Shown: positions 8,102-17,236, counted from the first letter of the stretch. The stretch: 54,067 nt of DNA from Chthoniobacteraceae bacterium (GCA_947476255.1 CANJPY010000024.1:1-54067), one strand, 5' to 3'. Numbers and translations are program-made. The notes: a model not told the origin generated them from the letters alone.

Positions 8102-8959
8102 TTATTGACGCACGAGAGCATGGATTTTGGCTAATTGAGCCAGCAGGGCCGGCAGTTCAGAAAGAGGCACCTGGTTAGGGCCATCACTCAACGCTTTGGA
8201 GGGGTCCAGATGCGTCTCGATAAAAATCCCGTCACAGCCTGCCGCGGCCGCCGCACGGGCCAGCACCGGCGCAAGAACGCCGTCCCCCGAGGTCCGATCC
8301 CCCCCTCCTCCGGGCCTCTGCACCGAGTGGGTGGCATCAAATACGATCCGGTACCCCAGTTCGCGAATCCAGTACAGCGACCTCATATCCGCCACGAGGT
8401 TATTGTACCCGAAGGTGACACCGCGTTCGGTGAAGAAGAAATTTTCACACCCAAATGCCTGCAATTTTTTGGCGATGTTGACGACGTCCTGCGGCGCTAA
8501 AAACTGCCCCTTTTTGACGTTGACCGTTCGAGCGGTGCGAGCCGCGGCCTCGATCAGGTCCGTCTGCCGGCACAAAAAGGCCGGTATTTGAAGGATATCG
8601 ATCCACTGGGCTGCTTTTTGAGCCTCCTCGGGGGAATGAATGTCCGTGGTCACTGGCACGCCGAAATTGCGGCCTATCTCGCCCAAAAGCCGGCACCCCT
8701 CCTCCACCCCCATTCCTCGAAAACTCGAACCCGAGGTGCGATTGGCCTTGTCGTAAGAAGCCTTAAACACGAAAGGCACGTTCAAATCTGTGCAAATCGC
8801 CTTTAAAGAACGCGCCATTTCCCACACGAACTCGGCAGACTCAATCACGCAGGGGCCCAAGATGAAGAGCGGCTTCGCCCCCCCAAGCGTGAGCGTGGCT
8901 GCGCCAGAACCGATGGAAAGCGAAGGAAGAGATAAAACGGATTGGGACGCGTGAGACAT
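8102..8959 (-). CDS. kdsA: 3-deoxy-8-phosphooctulonate synthase, metal-dependent class
   Basis: 285 residues from ATG 8959, which matches the normal family length near 280; an ATG at 9013 would add 18 unaligned residues. The enzyme condenses PEP with arabinose 5-phosphate to Kdo-8-phosphate for LPS inner core. Family blocks seen are FKASYDKANRTS, GYNNLVADMRS and FDATHSVQRPGG. C37 in FILGPCVIES stands where the metal-independent E. coli enzyme has asparagine, so this is predicted to be the metal-dependent class. The stop lies 28 bases before the lptC-like start, placing it first in the kdsA-lptC-lptA-lptB-hpf run. Confidence 0.95.
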   Translation of the reverse strand: MSHASQSVLSLPSLSIGSGAATLTLGGAKPLFILGPCVIESAEFVWEMARSLKAICTDLNVPFVFKASYDKANRTSGSSFRGMGVEEGCRLLGEIGRNFGVPVTTDIHSPEEAQKAAQWIDILQIPAFLCRQTDLIEAAARTARTVNVKKGQFLAPQDVVNIAKKLQAFGCENFFFTERGVTFGYNNLVADMRSLYWIRELGYRIVFDATHSVQRPGGGGDRTSGDGVLAPVLARAAAAAGCDGIFIETHLDPSKALSDGPNQVPLSELPALLAQLAKIHALVRQ

Positions 8960-9039
8960 TTCTGAAATAAAGAGTAAGAAAGACACCAAAGCATTAGGCC
9001 GCCCGAGCTGCATTCAATCTAAAAACTGGGCTATTTAAC

Positions 9040-11673
9040 TCATTTTACAAATTCTTTGTCTCCCCCACCTTCTTGTACCGGCCCAGCAATGACATTCACG
9101 CAAGGCTTCGCGTCAAAATAACGCGCCGCCACCGCCCGGACCTGTTCCAAGGTCACCGCCCGGATTTTTTCGCGTTCCGCGAGATAATGCTCGGCCCCGA
9201 ACCCAAAGAGTTCATCCACGGTGCAGCCCGAGGCGAAGGCACCTGGACTCTGGTTTCGCAGGTCCATGGACCCGAGGGATTTTTCCTTTGCCCGAGAGAG
9301 CTCCGCCGCTGTGAGCCCCTCCCTGGCAACCCCGGCGATCTCCGCCTGCAGTTCCGCGAGTACAGCGGTTTGCTTCATGGGGTCTGTACCGACGTAAAAC
9401 ACGAAAGTGCCGCAAGCCAGCCCTGAGAACTGGCTGGAGCCCACTGAATAAGCGAGCCCGAGTTGCTCTCGGATGCGCACAAACATGCGGGACCCGAGGT
9501 CGCTACAGGCCTCATCCAAAAGGGCCAGAGCGGTTTCGTCCGCATCAAACATGTCCACTCCCCGGTACCCAATCATGAGAATCGCCTGCTGGCGCTCAAT
9601 CACCTCGGAAACACTCTTGGAAGCGCTTAAAGGAGCCGGGCGCACAGGCTCCAGCAACGCCTCGGCGCCTGTCGCCAACGCCCCAAAATACTTGCCCGCA
9701 AGCTCCGTGGCACGCGCCTCCTCCACGTCCCCAAAGATGGATAAAACGGCATTCCTTCCCACAAGATAGCGCTCCTTGAAAGCCAGCAGCGCCTCCCTGT
9801 CAATGGACGCCACACTCTCAGGCGAACCAAGCGCCGGCAAGCCGTCGGGATGCCCCTCCAGCAAATGCCGCCGCAGAACCTGTCCGGCAACCGTAAACGG
9901 ATCCTCTTTTTCCGCCTTAATCCCAGCCAACTGCACCTCCTTCTCCCGCGCCAACACGCTTTCCGGAAAAACCGCATTACAGGCCACGTCTGCCAATATC
10001 TCCAAGCCCCGCTCCAGATCCCCGCGCAAAACACTCACCCCAATGGTGATGGTGCCCTTCCCAGCATCCGCACTGATGGCGCCCCCCAGAGACTCCACCT
10101 CCTCGGCAATCTCCTTGGCCGAACGCGACGTCGTTCCCTTGAGCAGGACCCGGCTGAAAATCTTCGAAATCCCGTTGTTCTGCGGGGTCTCCTCGAGCCG
10201 TCCGCCCTTGAACCCAATCACCAGACTCACCAGAGGCAGGCGCCGGTCCTCGCACACCAGCATGCGCAGTCCATTGGGAAGACTATGCCGCCGAATCCCG
10301 CCCCGCACCGCAACCGAGAGGGAAGGAGGCTCTGCACCCGCCGTCCCCTGCGGATGCACCGTGACGACATTCATCCGGTCCTCGCGCAGATACTGCCGGG
10401 CCACCCGCTGCAAATCGCCGGGCTCCACACGCGCGAGACTTTGCGCATAAAGCCGCGAAAAATCCGCATTCCGACACACCAACCAACTGTCGCCAATATC
10501 AGAGGCGCGCCCCTTTGCGGTGGCCAGGCTGCCGATAAAACCACTCAAGCGCAGGCGCCGGACCTTTTCCAACTCCGAAGGGAGCACTCCCGCCTCGGCC
10601 ACCTCCCTCAATTGCGCAAGCAACGCCTCACGCACCTCCTTAATTTTTTCGGGATCCAGCACTGCACTGACCCCGAACAAGCCCGGATCTGAGGGCGCAT
10701 AACACCAGGCGCTCACCGAGTGCACCAGCCCCTGTTCCTCGCGCAACGCGCGATAGAGGCGCGCACTGCGCCCGTCTCCCAGGACCGCCCCCAGCAAATC
10801 CAAGGCGGGAATATCCTCGTGCCGGACGTCTGGCACAGGCCACGCGAGACACAGCCGCGTGAGTTCGGTGGGAAAGTCTTCGCTCACCTCGCGGGGGGCC
10901 AATTGGCGGGGCTCGGAGGGTATCCAGACCGCCTCCAAGGCGACGCGAGGAAGGTGCCCCACCAGGCGCACCAATGCTTCGTGAACCGCCTCAGCGTTGA
11001 CGTCTCCTGCGACCACGAAAAACACGTTGTTGGGAACGTAACGACGTTTGTAGTACTCCAGAACGTCCGCCCGGCTCAGGGCATTAAAGACGTCCAAGTG
11101 ACCAATCACAGGCTCCCTGTAGTGATGTGTCTGATAGGCGGTGGCAAACAAGCGCTCGCTGCTAAGCCGGTCGGGATCATCAAAACCCATGGCAAACTCC
11201 CGGCGAATCACCTCCTGCTCCTTCACAAACTCGTCCTCCGGCAACGTGGAGTGAAACACCGCATCCGCGAGGATTTCAAGGACCACCGGCACCCCTTTGG
11301 ACGGCAGATCCACCCAGTAAACCGTACGGTCAAAGGAAGTGTACGCGTTGATATACCCCCCCACATCCTGCACCTGCTGGGCAATCTGGCTGCAAGTCCG
11401 CGTCTGCGTTCCCTTAAAAAGCATGTGCTCCAGCAAATGCGAGATGCCCGCCCCCAGATGACGCCCTTCGTGAATCGAACCTGTTTGCACCCACGCCTGC
11501 ACACTCGCCACGGGCGCCGAATGATCCTCGTGCACCAGAAGCTCCAACCCGTTGGGCAAGGCAAAATGACGGGTAGGAAGCTGGGGCAAAGCCGGAGGCT
11601 GGGGCAAAGCCGGAGGCTGGGGCAAAGCCTGAGGCCGAGGCAAAGCCGGTGACGAGGAGACAGATTCAGGCAT
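9040..11673 (-). CDS. M16 family zinc peptidase, two-lobed
   Basis: 877 residues with two M16 units. The N-terminal unit (about 30-440) keeps the inverted zinc motif HLLEH at residues 79-83 and the downstream glutamates in EQEVIRREF, so it should be catalytic. The C-terminal unit (about 455-860) has lost HxxEH and probably closes the clam-shell substrate chamber. No signal peptide is seen; the protein starts with a Pro/Ala/Leu-rich tail of about 30 residues encoded by an 18-bp tandem array (see 11581-11652). It could degrade short peptides in the cytoplasm, or be exported without a recognised signal. The stop is 80 bases before the kdsA start, so it may be transcribed ahead of that operon. 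Confidence 0.88.
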   Translation of the reverse strand: MPESVSSSPALPRPQALPQPPALPQPPALPQLPTRHFALPNGLELLVHEDHSAPVASVQAWVQTGSIHEGRHLGAGISHLLEHMLFKGTQTRTCSQIAQQVQDVGGYINAYTSFDRTVYWVDLPSKGVPVVLEILADAVFHSTLPEDEFVKEQEVIRREFAMGFDDPDRLSSERLFATAYQTHHYREPVIGHLDVFNALSRADVLEYYKRRYVPNNVFFVVAGDVNAEAVHEALVRLVGHLPRVALEAVWIPSEPRQLAPREVSEDFPTELTRLCLAWPVPDVRHEDIPALDLLGAVLGDGRSARLYRALREEQGLVHSVSAWCYAPSDPGLFGVSAVLDPEKIKEVREALLAQLREVAEAGVLPSELEKVRRLRLSGFIGSLATAKGRASDIGDSWLVCRNADFSRLYAQSLARVEPGDLQRVARQYLREDRMNVVTVHPQGTAGAEPPSLSVAVRGGIRRHSLPNGLRMLVCEDRRLPLVSLVIGFKGGRLEETPQNNGISKIFSRVLLKGTTSRSAKEIAEEVESLGGAISADAGKGTITIGVSVLRGDLERGLEILADVACNAVFPESVLAREKEVQLAGIKAEKEDPFTVAGQVLRRHLLEGHPDGLPALGSPESVASIDREALLAFKERYLVGRNAVLSIFGDVEEARATELAGKYFGALATGAEALLEPVRPAPLSASKSVSEVIERQQAILMIGYRGVDMFDADETALALLDEACSDLGSRMFVRIREQLGLAYSVGSSQFSGLACGTFVFYVGTDPMKQTAVLAELQAEIAGVAREGLTAAELSRAKEKSLGSMDLRNQSPGAFASGCTVDELFGFGAEHYLAEREKIRAVTLEQVRAVAARYFDAKPCVNVIAGPVQEGGGDKEFVK
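11581..11652. repeat. 18-bp in-frame tandem array in the M16 gene
   Basis: The unit CTGGGGCAAAGCCGGAGG is repeated at 11581, 11599 and 11617 (third copy with one change) with a partial fourth copy. Being a multiple of three it encodes six-residue LPQPPA repeats at the N-terminus of the M16 peptidase on the minus strand without breaking the frame. Copy number may vary between strains. Confidence 0.85.
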
Positions 11674-11740
11674 AGTTACTCAGTGTAACACAATACACGA
11701 CACCATTGTAGTGGGAATCTGTACGGGGCAGCCCGATTTC

Positions 11741-11770
11741 CAGTCCACGGCAGTCCACGGCAGTCCACGG
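11741..11770. repeat. Three perfect 10-bp tandem copies
   Basis: CAGTCCACGG is repeated three times without change, 68 bases upstream of the M16 start and 46 bases beyond the end of the AsmA-like gene. The array lies in the short spacer (11674-11815) that should hold the M16 promoter or link the two genes. It is followed by a smaller repeat of GCAAGCGGAG type near 11782-11800. Confidence 0.85.
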
Positions 11771-11815
11771 CGGTGCACTTCAAGCGGAGAGCAAGCGGAG
11801 GCGCCTCCCCTGAAC

Positions 11816-14743
11816 CTACCACGCTTTGGCTTCCTCAAACACACCCCGCACCATCTCCGGGGTCAATGGAGATTTCGCCTGGTACTCACGCACAGGATGC
11901 CCAAGCGGCCCAAGCGCATTCACCTGAAACACGCCCCCCTTTGGCGCAGTTCCATGCCCCCGAATCTCAAGCTCAGGCACCGTTTGCCGCGGCGCCCACT
12001 TTAAAACCACTGGCTCCAACTCTAAAACCGCTCCCGCGGCAGCCCCTCGCAAAGCAAGACGCACCTCTCCGAGCCACTCAGGAGCACCCGCCGTACCTGT
12101 GACCTTGAGATCCACACTGGCGGCGCCCGTGGTCCCAGTCACCGTGGCTCCCTCCCCGCTGAGGATCTTGAGTTGCAGTTTGCAATCTTTCAAAAAACGG
12201 TTTTCAGACCCGCTCAAAGACACCCGTTTGGGATCCATTTCGCGCCAAAGAGACCGCATGTCCGGCACTCCGGCAAAATCAAAATCTTTGATGAGAATCT
12301 CCCCAGAAATCAGAGGCTCACTCACCGGCCCCGAAACCTTCCATACGGCGCGCCCACTGAGGATCAGGGGGGAGAGAGGCACCGCTAGGCCCTCCTGATA
12401 CTCTCCAACGGCAAAGTGCAGCCCCAGCGGAGCCTTCCACTGGGCTTTTTCACAAGCCACCTCGAGTGCCAGACGAGGCGAGGGCTCTTCCCCCCAGGAA
12501 AGCACCGCCTTGCCCTCGTACAGGCCAGCACCAGAGCTCCAAGACAGATTTCGCGCCTGAATCGAACGCTCCTGCCAGCGCAAGTCCGCGCCCACCCCTG
12601 AAACGCGCCCCCCGCCAACCGCCCAAGCGGCCTGCCGCAATTGCAATGCCCCCTGCCCCTCTAAATTTTTCATGGAACCCTTCATGCTCCATTCGCCGCT
12701 TAAGGTGCCCTCAATCGCCCGCGGCATTCCCGGCAAACGCCCCAGGAACGCCAGGTTCAAGCCCGTCGATGCCACCCGCAGCTCCACAGGGCTGCTCTCC
12801 TTCAAAACCTTCGCCCAATTAATCTGCGGCCAGGCATTCCAAATTTCCATGGGCAAGAGCGCCTCTCCTTCCAACACCGTCGCCTGCCCCTGCGTGATGC
12901 TTAAGTTCGAAAGCCGCACCCCGAGGTCTCCGAAGGACGCGCGCGTGCGAATTTCAATCTGCTCGTCCCCCAACCTGGCCAACTCCACTTCCACCCCATT
13001 CTTATCGTAGGACCCTGAAATCTCGCCGTCCATGGGAAGCGCCCAGAATTCCTGAGCCTTCACCGACCGCAATTGCCTGAACTGCGCCTGCACTTTTCCT
13101 TCCCGCTCGCTCTGAGTGCCCTTGCCCGACCAGTCAAAATCGATCCCCCCTGCATAAGGCTGCGAAACAAAAGGCGGTTGCAGCAGGGATGCGTATTTCG
13201 CGAGATCCCGCACCTTCCCGTGCAACTCGCCCTGATACCACCAGTCCGCCCCCACACGAAGGATTCCCTTACCCCGTAAAAAGTCGCCGCCTTGGTTGAG
13301 TTCAAAATTCAGCAATTCAATATCTTCACCCTGCAGTTTAATTGCGGCGTGGAGTTCTTCAATCGGTGCGCTGCGCCACGTCAAATTCTCCCCTGAAACA
13401 ATCAGGGCGCCTCCCAAGACACCGGACTGCCGGCGAATCGCGCCATCCACGGTGAGGCCCCCCGCCGCATAGGTAAACTCCGGAAGAAGAAGCGCTGAGA
13501 GTTCCGTCAAATTTTCGACACGCACGCCCACATTCACCCCAAAATCAGACTGCCACCACGCCCTCTCCCCTCCCGGCCCCCCTCCCGGCCCCCCTCCCGG
13601 CCATTGCATGTCCCCATTAAGCACCAGTTTATTGTGCCCCTGCCGCAGCACAAATTCCGGCACCTGAATGCGCCGGTCCAGCAGTGTGGCTCCCAACACC
13701 AAGGAATCCCACTGGCGGGATTCCCACTGAAAGTTTTTCGCCTCCAAGCGAAGACTGGCGGTTCCACGATCGGGACGAGAGGTGTTTCCTCGAAAACTAA
13801 ATTTCCCCGCCTCCAGAGACCCTCCCGCCGCTTCTGTGACGTTTAAAAACGCGGCCAGAGGCGCCACGCCCAAATTAGAAAAGGTGCCACTCGCCTCGAA
13901 GGGCGTTTCTACAGAATCAGAGTTAATCTCCGCCGAGGCGCGTAGTTCCCCCCCGAAGGCCTCCGCCTGCAGTTCAAAGTCCATGTGCCCGCCAGCCACT
14001 TGGGAGAGCGCCGCTGAAAACGAGGGAATCCTCAGGCCCTCCATAAACTGCATCTCTCCGAGTTGCAGCTTCCCTCCCTGCAGACTCGTCTTTCCTTGCA
14101 CCTCACGAAATACCTTGGACCAGTTTTTCAACTGCACTTCGAATTTACCCGCCCTGCACTCCCCCGAAGCCCGCTCGCTGAGAGTGAGGCCCACGTCCTC
14201 GGTGCGGACCGCAAATTGATCCGAAACCACGGAAGCGGTTTTAAATTCAAAATCCAACCAGGAAGGCACGGGCAGCGGCAAAGGCGCCCCCCAAGAAAGC
14301 GGGAGCGTGCGCGTGGCAACTTCCGAAGCCTTTGTAGCCCCGGCTTCTATCCTCCAATGCAAACGTCCTTCGCGCAGCCAGCACCTGTGCAAGAAGCGGC
14401 GATTCCCCTTGCGCTCAATCAGCGCCCCCCACGCACATTCCAAAGTGAGTTGGCCGGCGTCAAACTCCAACGACCCTCCGTCTGCACAAGGCAAAACCAC
14501 ATGCAGACCGCTCACTTTGAGCGGCTCCCAGAGGCTCCCTTCGATCGCCTCCACGGAAGCCTCCCCCCCCTGTCGCCAGGCTTCCTCGTGCAGAAGTCCC
14601 CAAATCACCGCGCGAAACACAGGAGGGATGCTCAGCGTCAAGACGACAACGCACAAAAGCAGGAACAAACGGTGCAAAAAACCGCGCTTTCTTGGAGGAG
14701 CAGAGGCAGGGAGACTGGAGGGTTCTGAGGCAGTCACAGACAC
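11816..14743 (-). CDS. AsmA/TamB-like inner-membrane-anchored envelope protein
   Basis: 975 residues. One N-terminal membrane segment (about 22-45, LFLLLCVVVLTLSIPPVF) is followed by a very long periplasmic part made of amphipathic beta-strand repeats, typical of AsmA, TamB and related bridge proteins that carry phospholipid or help outer-membrane assembly. The end (LILSGRAVWKVSGPVSEP, then an IKDFDF and GTAPKGGVFQVNALG stretch) resembles the C-terminal TamB region. A 12-bp array at about 13571-13602 encodes GGGP repeats in the middle. The gene is followed by the M16 peptidase and preceded, 25 bases away, by the PAP2 phosphatase on the same strand, so the three may be one transcript. Exact subfamily is not certain. 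Confidence 0.7.
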   Translation of the reverse strand: MSVTASEPSSLPASAPPRKRGFLHRLFLLLCVVVLTLSIPPVFRAVIWGLLHEEAWRQGGEASVEAIEGSLWEPLKVSGLHVVLPCADGGSLEFDAGQLTLECAWGALIERKGNRRFLHRCWLREGRLHWRIEAGATKASEVATRTLPLSWGAPLPLPVPSWLDFEFKTASVVSDQFAVRTEDVGLTLSERASGECRAGKFEVQLKNWSKVFREVQGKTSLQGGKLQLGEMQFMEGLRIPSFSAALSQVAGGHMDFELQAEAFGGELRASAEINSDSVETPFEASGTFSNLGVAPLAAFLNVTEAAGGSLEAGKFSFRGNTSRPDRGTASLRLEAKNFQWESRQWDSLVLGATLLDRRIQVPEFVLRQGHNKLVLNGDMQWPGGGPGGGPGGERAWWQSDFGVNVGVRVENLTELSALLLPEFTYAAGGLTVDGAIRRQSGVLGGALIVSGENLTWRSAPIEELHAAIKLQGEDIELLNFELNQGGDFLRGKGILRVGADWWYQGELHGKVRDLAKYASLLQPPFVSQPYAGGIDFDWSGKGTQSEREGKVQAQFRQLRSVKAQEFWALPMDGEISGSYDKNGVEVELARLGDEQIEIRTRASFGDLGVRLSNLSITQGQATVLEGEALLPMEIWNAWPQINWAKVLKESSPVELRVASTGLNLAFLGRLPGMPRAIEGTLSGEWSMKGSMKNLEGQGALQLRQAAWAVGGGRVSGVGADLRWQERSIQARNLSWSSGAGLYEGKAVLSWGEEPSPRLALEVACEKAQWKAPLGLHFAVGEYQEGLAVPLSPLILSGRAVWKVSGPVSEPLISGEILIKDFDFAGVPDMRSLWREMDPKRVSLSGSENRFLKDCKLQLKILSGEGATVTGTTGAASVDLKVTGTAGAPEWLGEVRLALRGAAAGAVLELEPVVLKWAPRQTVPELEIRGHGTAPKGGVFQVNALGPLGHPVREYQAKSPLTPEMVRGVFEEAKAW

Positions 14744-14768
14744 AGGGATGATGGATCAAAGATACAGT

Positions 14769-15488
14769 CTAACCCGACTTAGACAAAAAGGCAAAGCCCT
14801 GAGAAAAACGCGCATGGCTCAAAACCAAACCGCCCACCCCCAGTCCGAGCACAGCTGCCGCCGCAACATCCGAAAGGTGGTGAGCTCCCGCCCATACCCG
14901 CGCCCACCCCATGAGTCCAGTTCCCAACACCGCCAGCGATACCCCGCACACGCGCACCTTGCGCTGACGACTCCGCAACGCCACGAGCGCAAGCGGCGCC
15001 AAAAACCCCGCCACCACCGAAGTATGAGCCGAAGGGAAGGACTGGAAATCCCGCGCCCCCTTCGTCCAGACGCGCAATCCCTTGGACGGTCCGTACCACC
15101 CGGGGGCAGCCTTCGAAAAGGGCCGTGCCCGCCCAGTCACCGCCCGCACGCCATTGGCGCTCACCCCGGCAATAGCGGCACAAATTCCCATGATCACCAC
15201 CAAGCGCTGTAGGGTTGCAGAGCCCGTTTTTTTGCCCCACCACCACAGCGCCACCCCAATGGCAAGCACCCCGTACCAGTCCCCCCAAAAACTCACCCTC
15301 CCAGCAAGCCAGCGCCCAGTGCCATTGGCATTTTCGCGCACCCATGCAACTGCCCAAGGATCCAACGCGAAGGCGCCCGCCAACAAAAGACCCGTTGCGA
15401 GCCCAAAAAGAGCAGCCTGTAACGCACGCTTCCCAAGCGGCCGAGGCTGGCTATTTTCGTTCAAGGATGTTTCTAAAGGGGCGCTCAC
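14769..15488 (-). CDS. PAP2-family membrane phosphatase
   Basis: 239 residues with about six membrane segments. The three PAP2 motifs are present: R120-A-R-P, PSAHTS with catalytic H155, and R197 ... H203 ... D207 spaced as in the family. Such enzymes remove phosphate or pyrophosphate from undecaprenyl diphosphate, phosphatidate or lipid A. Location in an LPS-biogenesis neighbourhood favours a lipid carrier or lipid A substrate, but that is inference. It starts 77 bases from the divergent ArnT-like gene, with which it may share control. Confidence 0.85.
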   Translation of the reverse strand: MSAPLETSLNENSQPRPLGKRALQAALFGLATGLLLAGAFALDPWAVAWVRENANGTGRWLAGRVSFWGDWYGVLAIGVALWWWGKKTGSATLQRLVVIMGICAAIAGVSANGVRAVTGRARPFSKAAPGWYGPSKGLRVWTKGARDFQSFPSAHTSVVAGFLAPLALVALRSRQRKVRVCGVSLAVLGTGLMGWARVWAGAHHLSDVAAAAVLGLGVGGLVLSHARFSQGFAFLSKSG

Positions 15489-15565
15489 AACCTCCTAAGA
15501 CTCCACGAGCACGCGCCCGCTCCAAGCCAAACCTTTTCCTTAGCCCCCACTTTTTATCTCCACCC

Positions 15566-16996
15566 ATGCAGCCCCACTCTCAAGCTTCCAAAGCTAAACT
15601 GACGCTTCTCTTTGTGGTTGTAACGCTTTTGCTCTGTCTGGGCAACCACACCCTGCCCCTCATCGACCGCGATGAACCCCGCTTCGCAGAAGCCTCTCGG
15701 GAAATGCTTCAGAGCGGCGACTGGATCGTCCCCCGCTTTAACAACGCCCCCCGCTACGACAAACCGCCCCTGATCTACTGGATGCATGCAGGCTGTTACC
15801 GCCTCCTTGGCGACAACGCCTTTGCCGCAAGGCTCCCCGCCGTCCTTTGCACGGCCGCAACCGCTGTGCTCCTCGCACTCTGGGGAGGCCGCCTCGCGAG
15901 CCCTGTCATTGGTTTTCAATCCGCCCTCATCTACACGCTTTGCGTCCAGTCGTTTGTCCACGGACGGGCCGCCGTGGCAGATCCGCCCATGGTTCTCTTT
16001 TCCGTTCTCGCCGCCTGGGTGGGATGGGAATGGCTGCGCAAACCCGGCAGCCGTGCTCTCGCCCTCGCCTTTTGGACCTCCCTCGCCCTCGGATTTCTTG
16101 CCAAGGGCCCCATCGCTTGGATTCCGTTGGGCATGGTCGGCTGGGCTTTCTGGAAAAACCGCCGCACTCAACCCGCCCCGGGCCCCGTCGCTTGGATTCT
16201 CGGGCTGTCCTTTACCCTCGCCCTCGTCGCGCTCTGGGGTATCCCCGCGCTCCTGCACACCCGCGGTGAATTCGCGGCCGTGGGTTTGGGTAAACATGTC
16301 GTCAACCGCTCCCTCATTTCCATGGAAGGACACGGGGCAAAAAACCTTTTCGGCTACCTCGCTACACTGCCGTTCTACTTTCTGACTGTCTTTCCCAGCT
16401 TTGCCCCATGGTCCTTCTGGTTGCCCGCAGCCCTCCGCGCCCACTGGCAAAAACGCACCCCGGACACCTCTTATCTACTTTCGGGAATCATCCTCACCTT
16501 TGCCATCTTTACCCTGAGCCGCACCAAGCTGCCCCACTACACCCTGCCCGCATTCCCCTACCTGGCCCTCCTCCTTGCGCTTTGGTGGAAAGAAGCGCGT
16601 CCAGCCCTGCTCTGGCGCAAAACCACCGTGATCACCATCGCCGTGTTTACCCTCGTGCCCCTGTCTGTCTTCCCCATCGTCAAAGCCCTTTCCGCCACCG
16701 AGTCCCTCTTGCCGCTGCTCCACAAAAATCTACGCGCCGAAAGCGCCGTCGCCCTTGTGGATTACCGCGAACCCAGCCTGATTTGGTCCCTGCGCTCAAA
16801 AATAACGGGCTATCCCGAATACATCACTGAAGCCGGGGTGAAAGAATGGCTGGCGCAGCCCGGTCCCCGCATTTGCATTCTCTCCGCTGAGACCGCGGCC
16901 AAAATCGGCGCCGGTCCCAGCATCGCCGAGGCTCAAGGATGGAACCTAGCCAAGGGCAAACGCCTCACGTTGGTCGCACTTTCAAGCGAGCATTGA
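15566..16996 (+). CDS. ArnT/PMT-like polyprenyl-phosphate-dependent glycosyltransferase
   Basis: 476 residues from ATG 15566; the longer open frame upstream overlaps the divergent phosphatase and reads as non-coding. The protein begins with a membrane segment and the first periplasmic loop has DRDEPRFAEASREML, the acidic catalytic motif of the GT83/GT39 group, followed by YDKPPLIYW. About ten membrane segments follow. Members move a sugar from a polyprenyl phosphate carrier to lipid A, glycan or protein at the outer face of the inner membrane. The substrate is unknown. Pairing with a divergent PAP2 phosphatase suggests lipid A or carrier-lipid work. Confidence 0.88.
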   Translation: MQPHSQASKAKLTLLFVVVTLLLCLGNHTLPLIDRDEPRFAEASREMLQSGDWIVPRFNNAPRYDKPPLIYWMHAGCYRLLGDNAFAARLPAVLCTAATAVLLALWGGRLASPVIGFQSALIYTLCVQSFVHGRAAVADPPMVLFSVLAAWVGWEWLRKPGSRALALAFWTSLALGFLAKGPIAWIPLGMVGWAFWKNRRTQPAPGPVAWILGLSFTLALVALWGIPALLHTRGEFAAVGLGKHVVNRSLISMEGHGAKNLFGYLATLPFYFLTVFPSFAPWSFWLPAALRAHWQKRTPDTSYLLSGIILTFAIFTLSRTKLPHYTLPAFPYLALLLALWWKEARPALLWRKTTVITIAVFTLVPLSVFPIVKALSATESLLPLLHKNLRAESAVALVDYREPSLIWSLRSKITGYPEYITEAGVKEWLAQPGPRICILSAETAAKIGAGPSIAEAQGWNLAKGKRLTLVALSSEH

Positions 16997-17077
16997 GCAA
17001 ACACCGATCACACGAAAACCAGAACGCTCCCACATCGGGTTTCATTAAGCTGCGCCTCCGCCTCCTTGGGCCGCCTA

Positions 17078-17236
17078 TCACCGGTAGCCAGCCTTCTTGA
17101 GCGGCCCACAGCAAAGCTTGCAGCACTCAGCACAATCGCCTGAACCTGATTTACTTGAGCCTTTTCGAGGCGTCTGGCACGCCCATACACCCGAGATCGT
17201 AAATAAAACCACCGCCGCCCTCACTAGTTGCTTCAT
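17078..17236 (-). CDS. Tiny Cys-rich lipoprotein, end of metal efflux operon
   Basis: 52 residues from ATG 17236, chosen over an earlier ATG because GGAG sits five bases upstream. It has a basic start, a hydrophobic stretch and a lipobox ending SGVWAC, so it should be cut and lipidated at the cysteine. The mature peptide, about 34 residues, ends in CAECCKLCC followed by GPLKK: five cysteines within nine positions, a plausible soft-metal ligand cluster. It lies 51 bases after the 150-residue exported protein and is on the same strand as the RND genes. No known family is recognised. The match of SD, lipobox and operon position makes it likely real despite its size. Confidence 0.6.
   Translation of the reverse strand: MKQLVRAAVVLFTISGVWACQTPRKGSSKSGSGDCAECCKLCCGPLKKAGYR

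Noticed and set aside
8960-9013. 18-residue N-terminal extension of KdsA
   Set aside because: Not alignable with the family, no clear ribosome binding site; the inner ATG gives standard length.
10720-11652. 310-codon plus-strand frame opposite the M16 peptidase
   Set aside because: It lies wholly antisense to a gene with intact catalytic motifs, has no signal or family feature, and its composition is as expected of the reverse frame in GC-rich DNA.
14307-15212. 301-codon plus-strand frame across the AsmA-like and PAP2 genes
   Set aside because: Spans parts of two real minus-strand genes and reads as low-complexity basic sequence.
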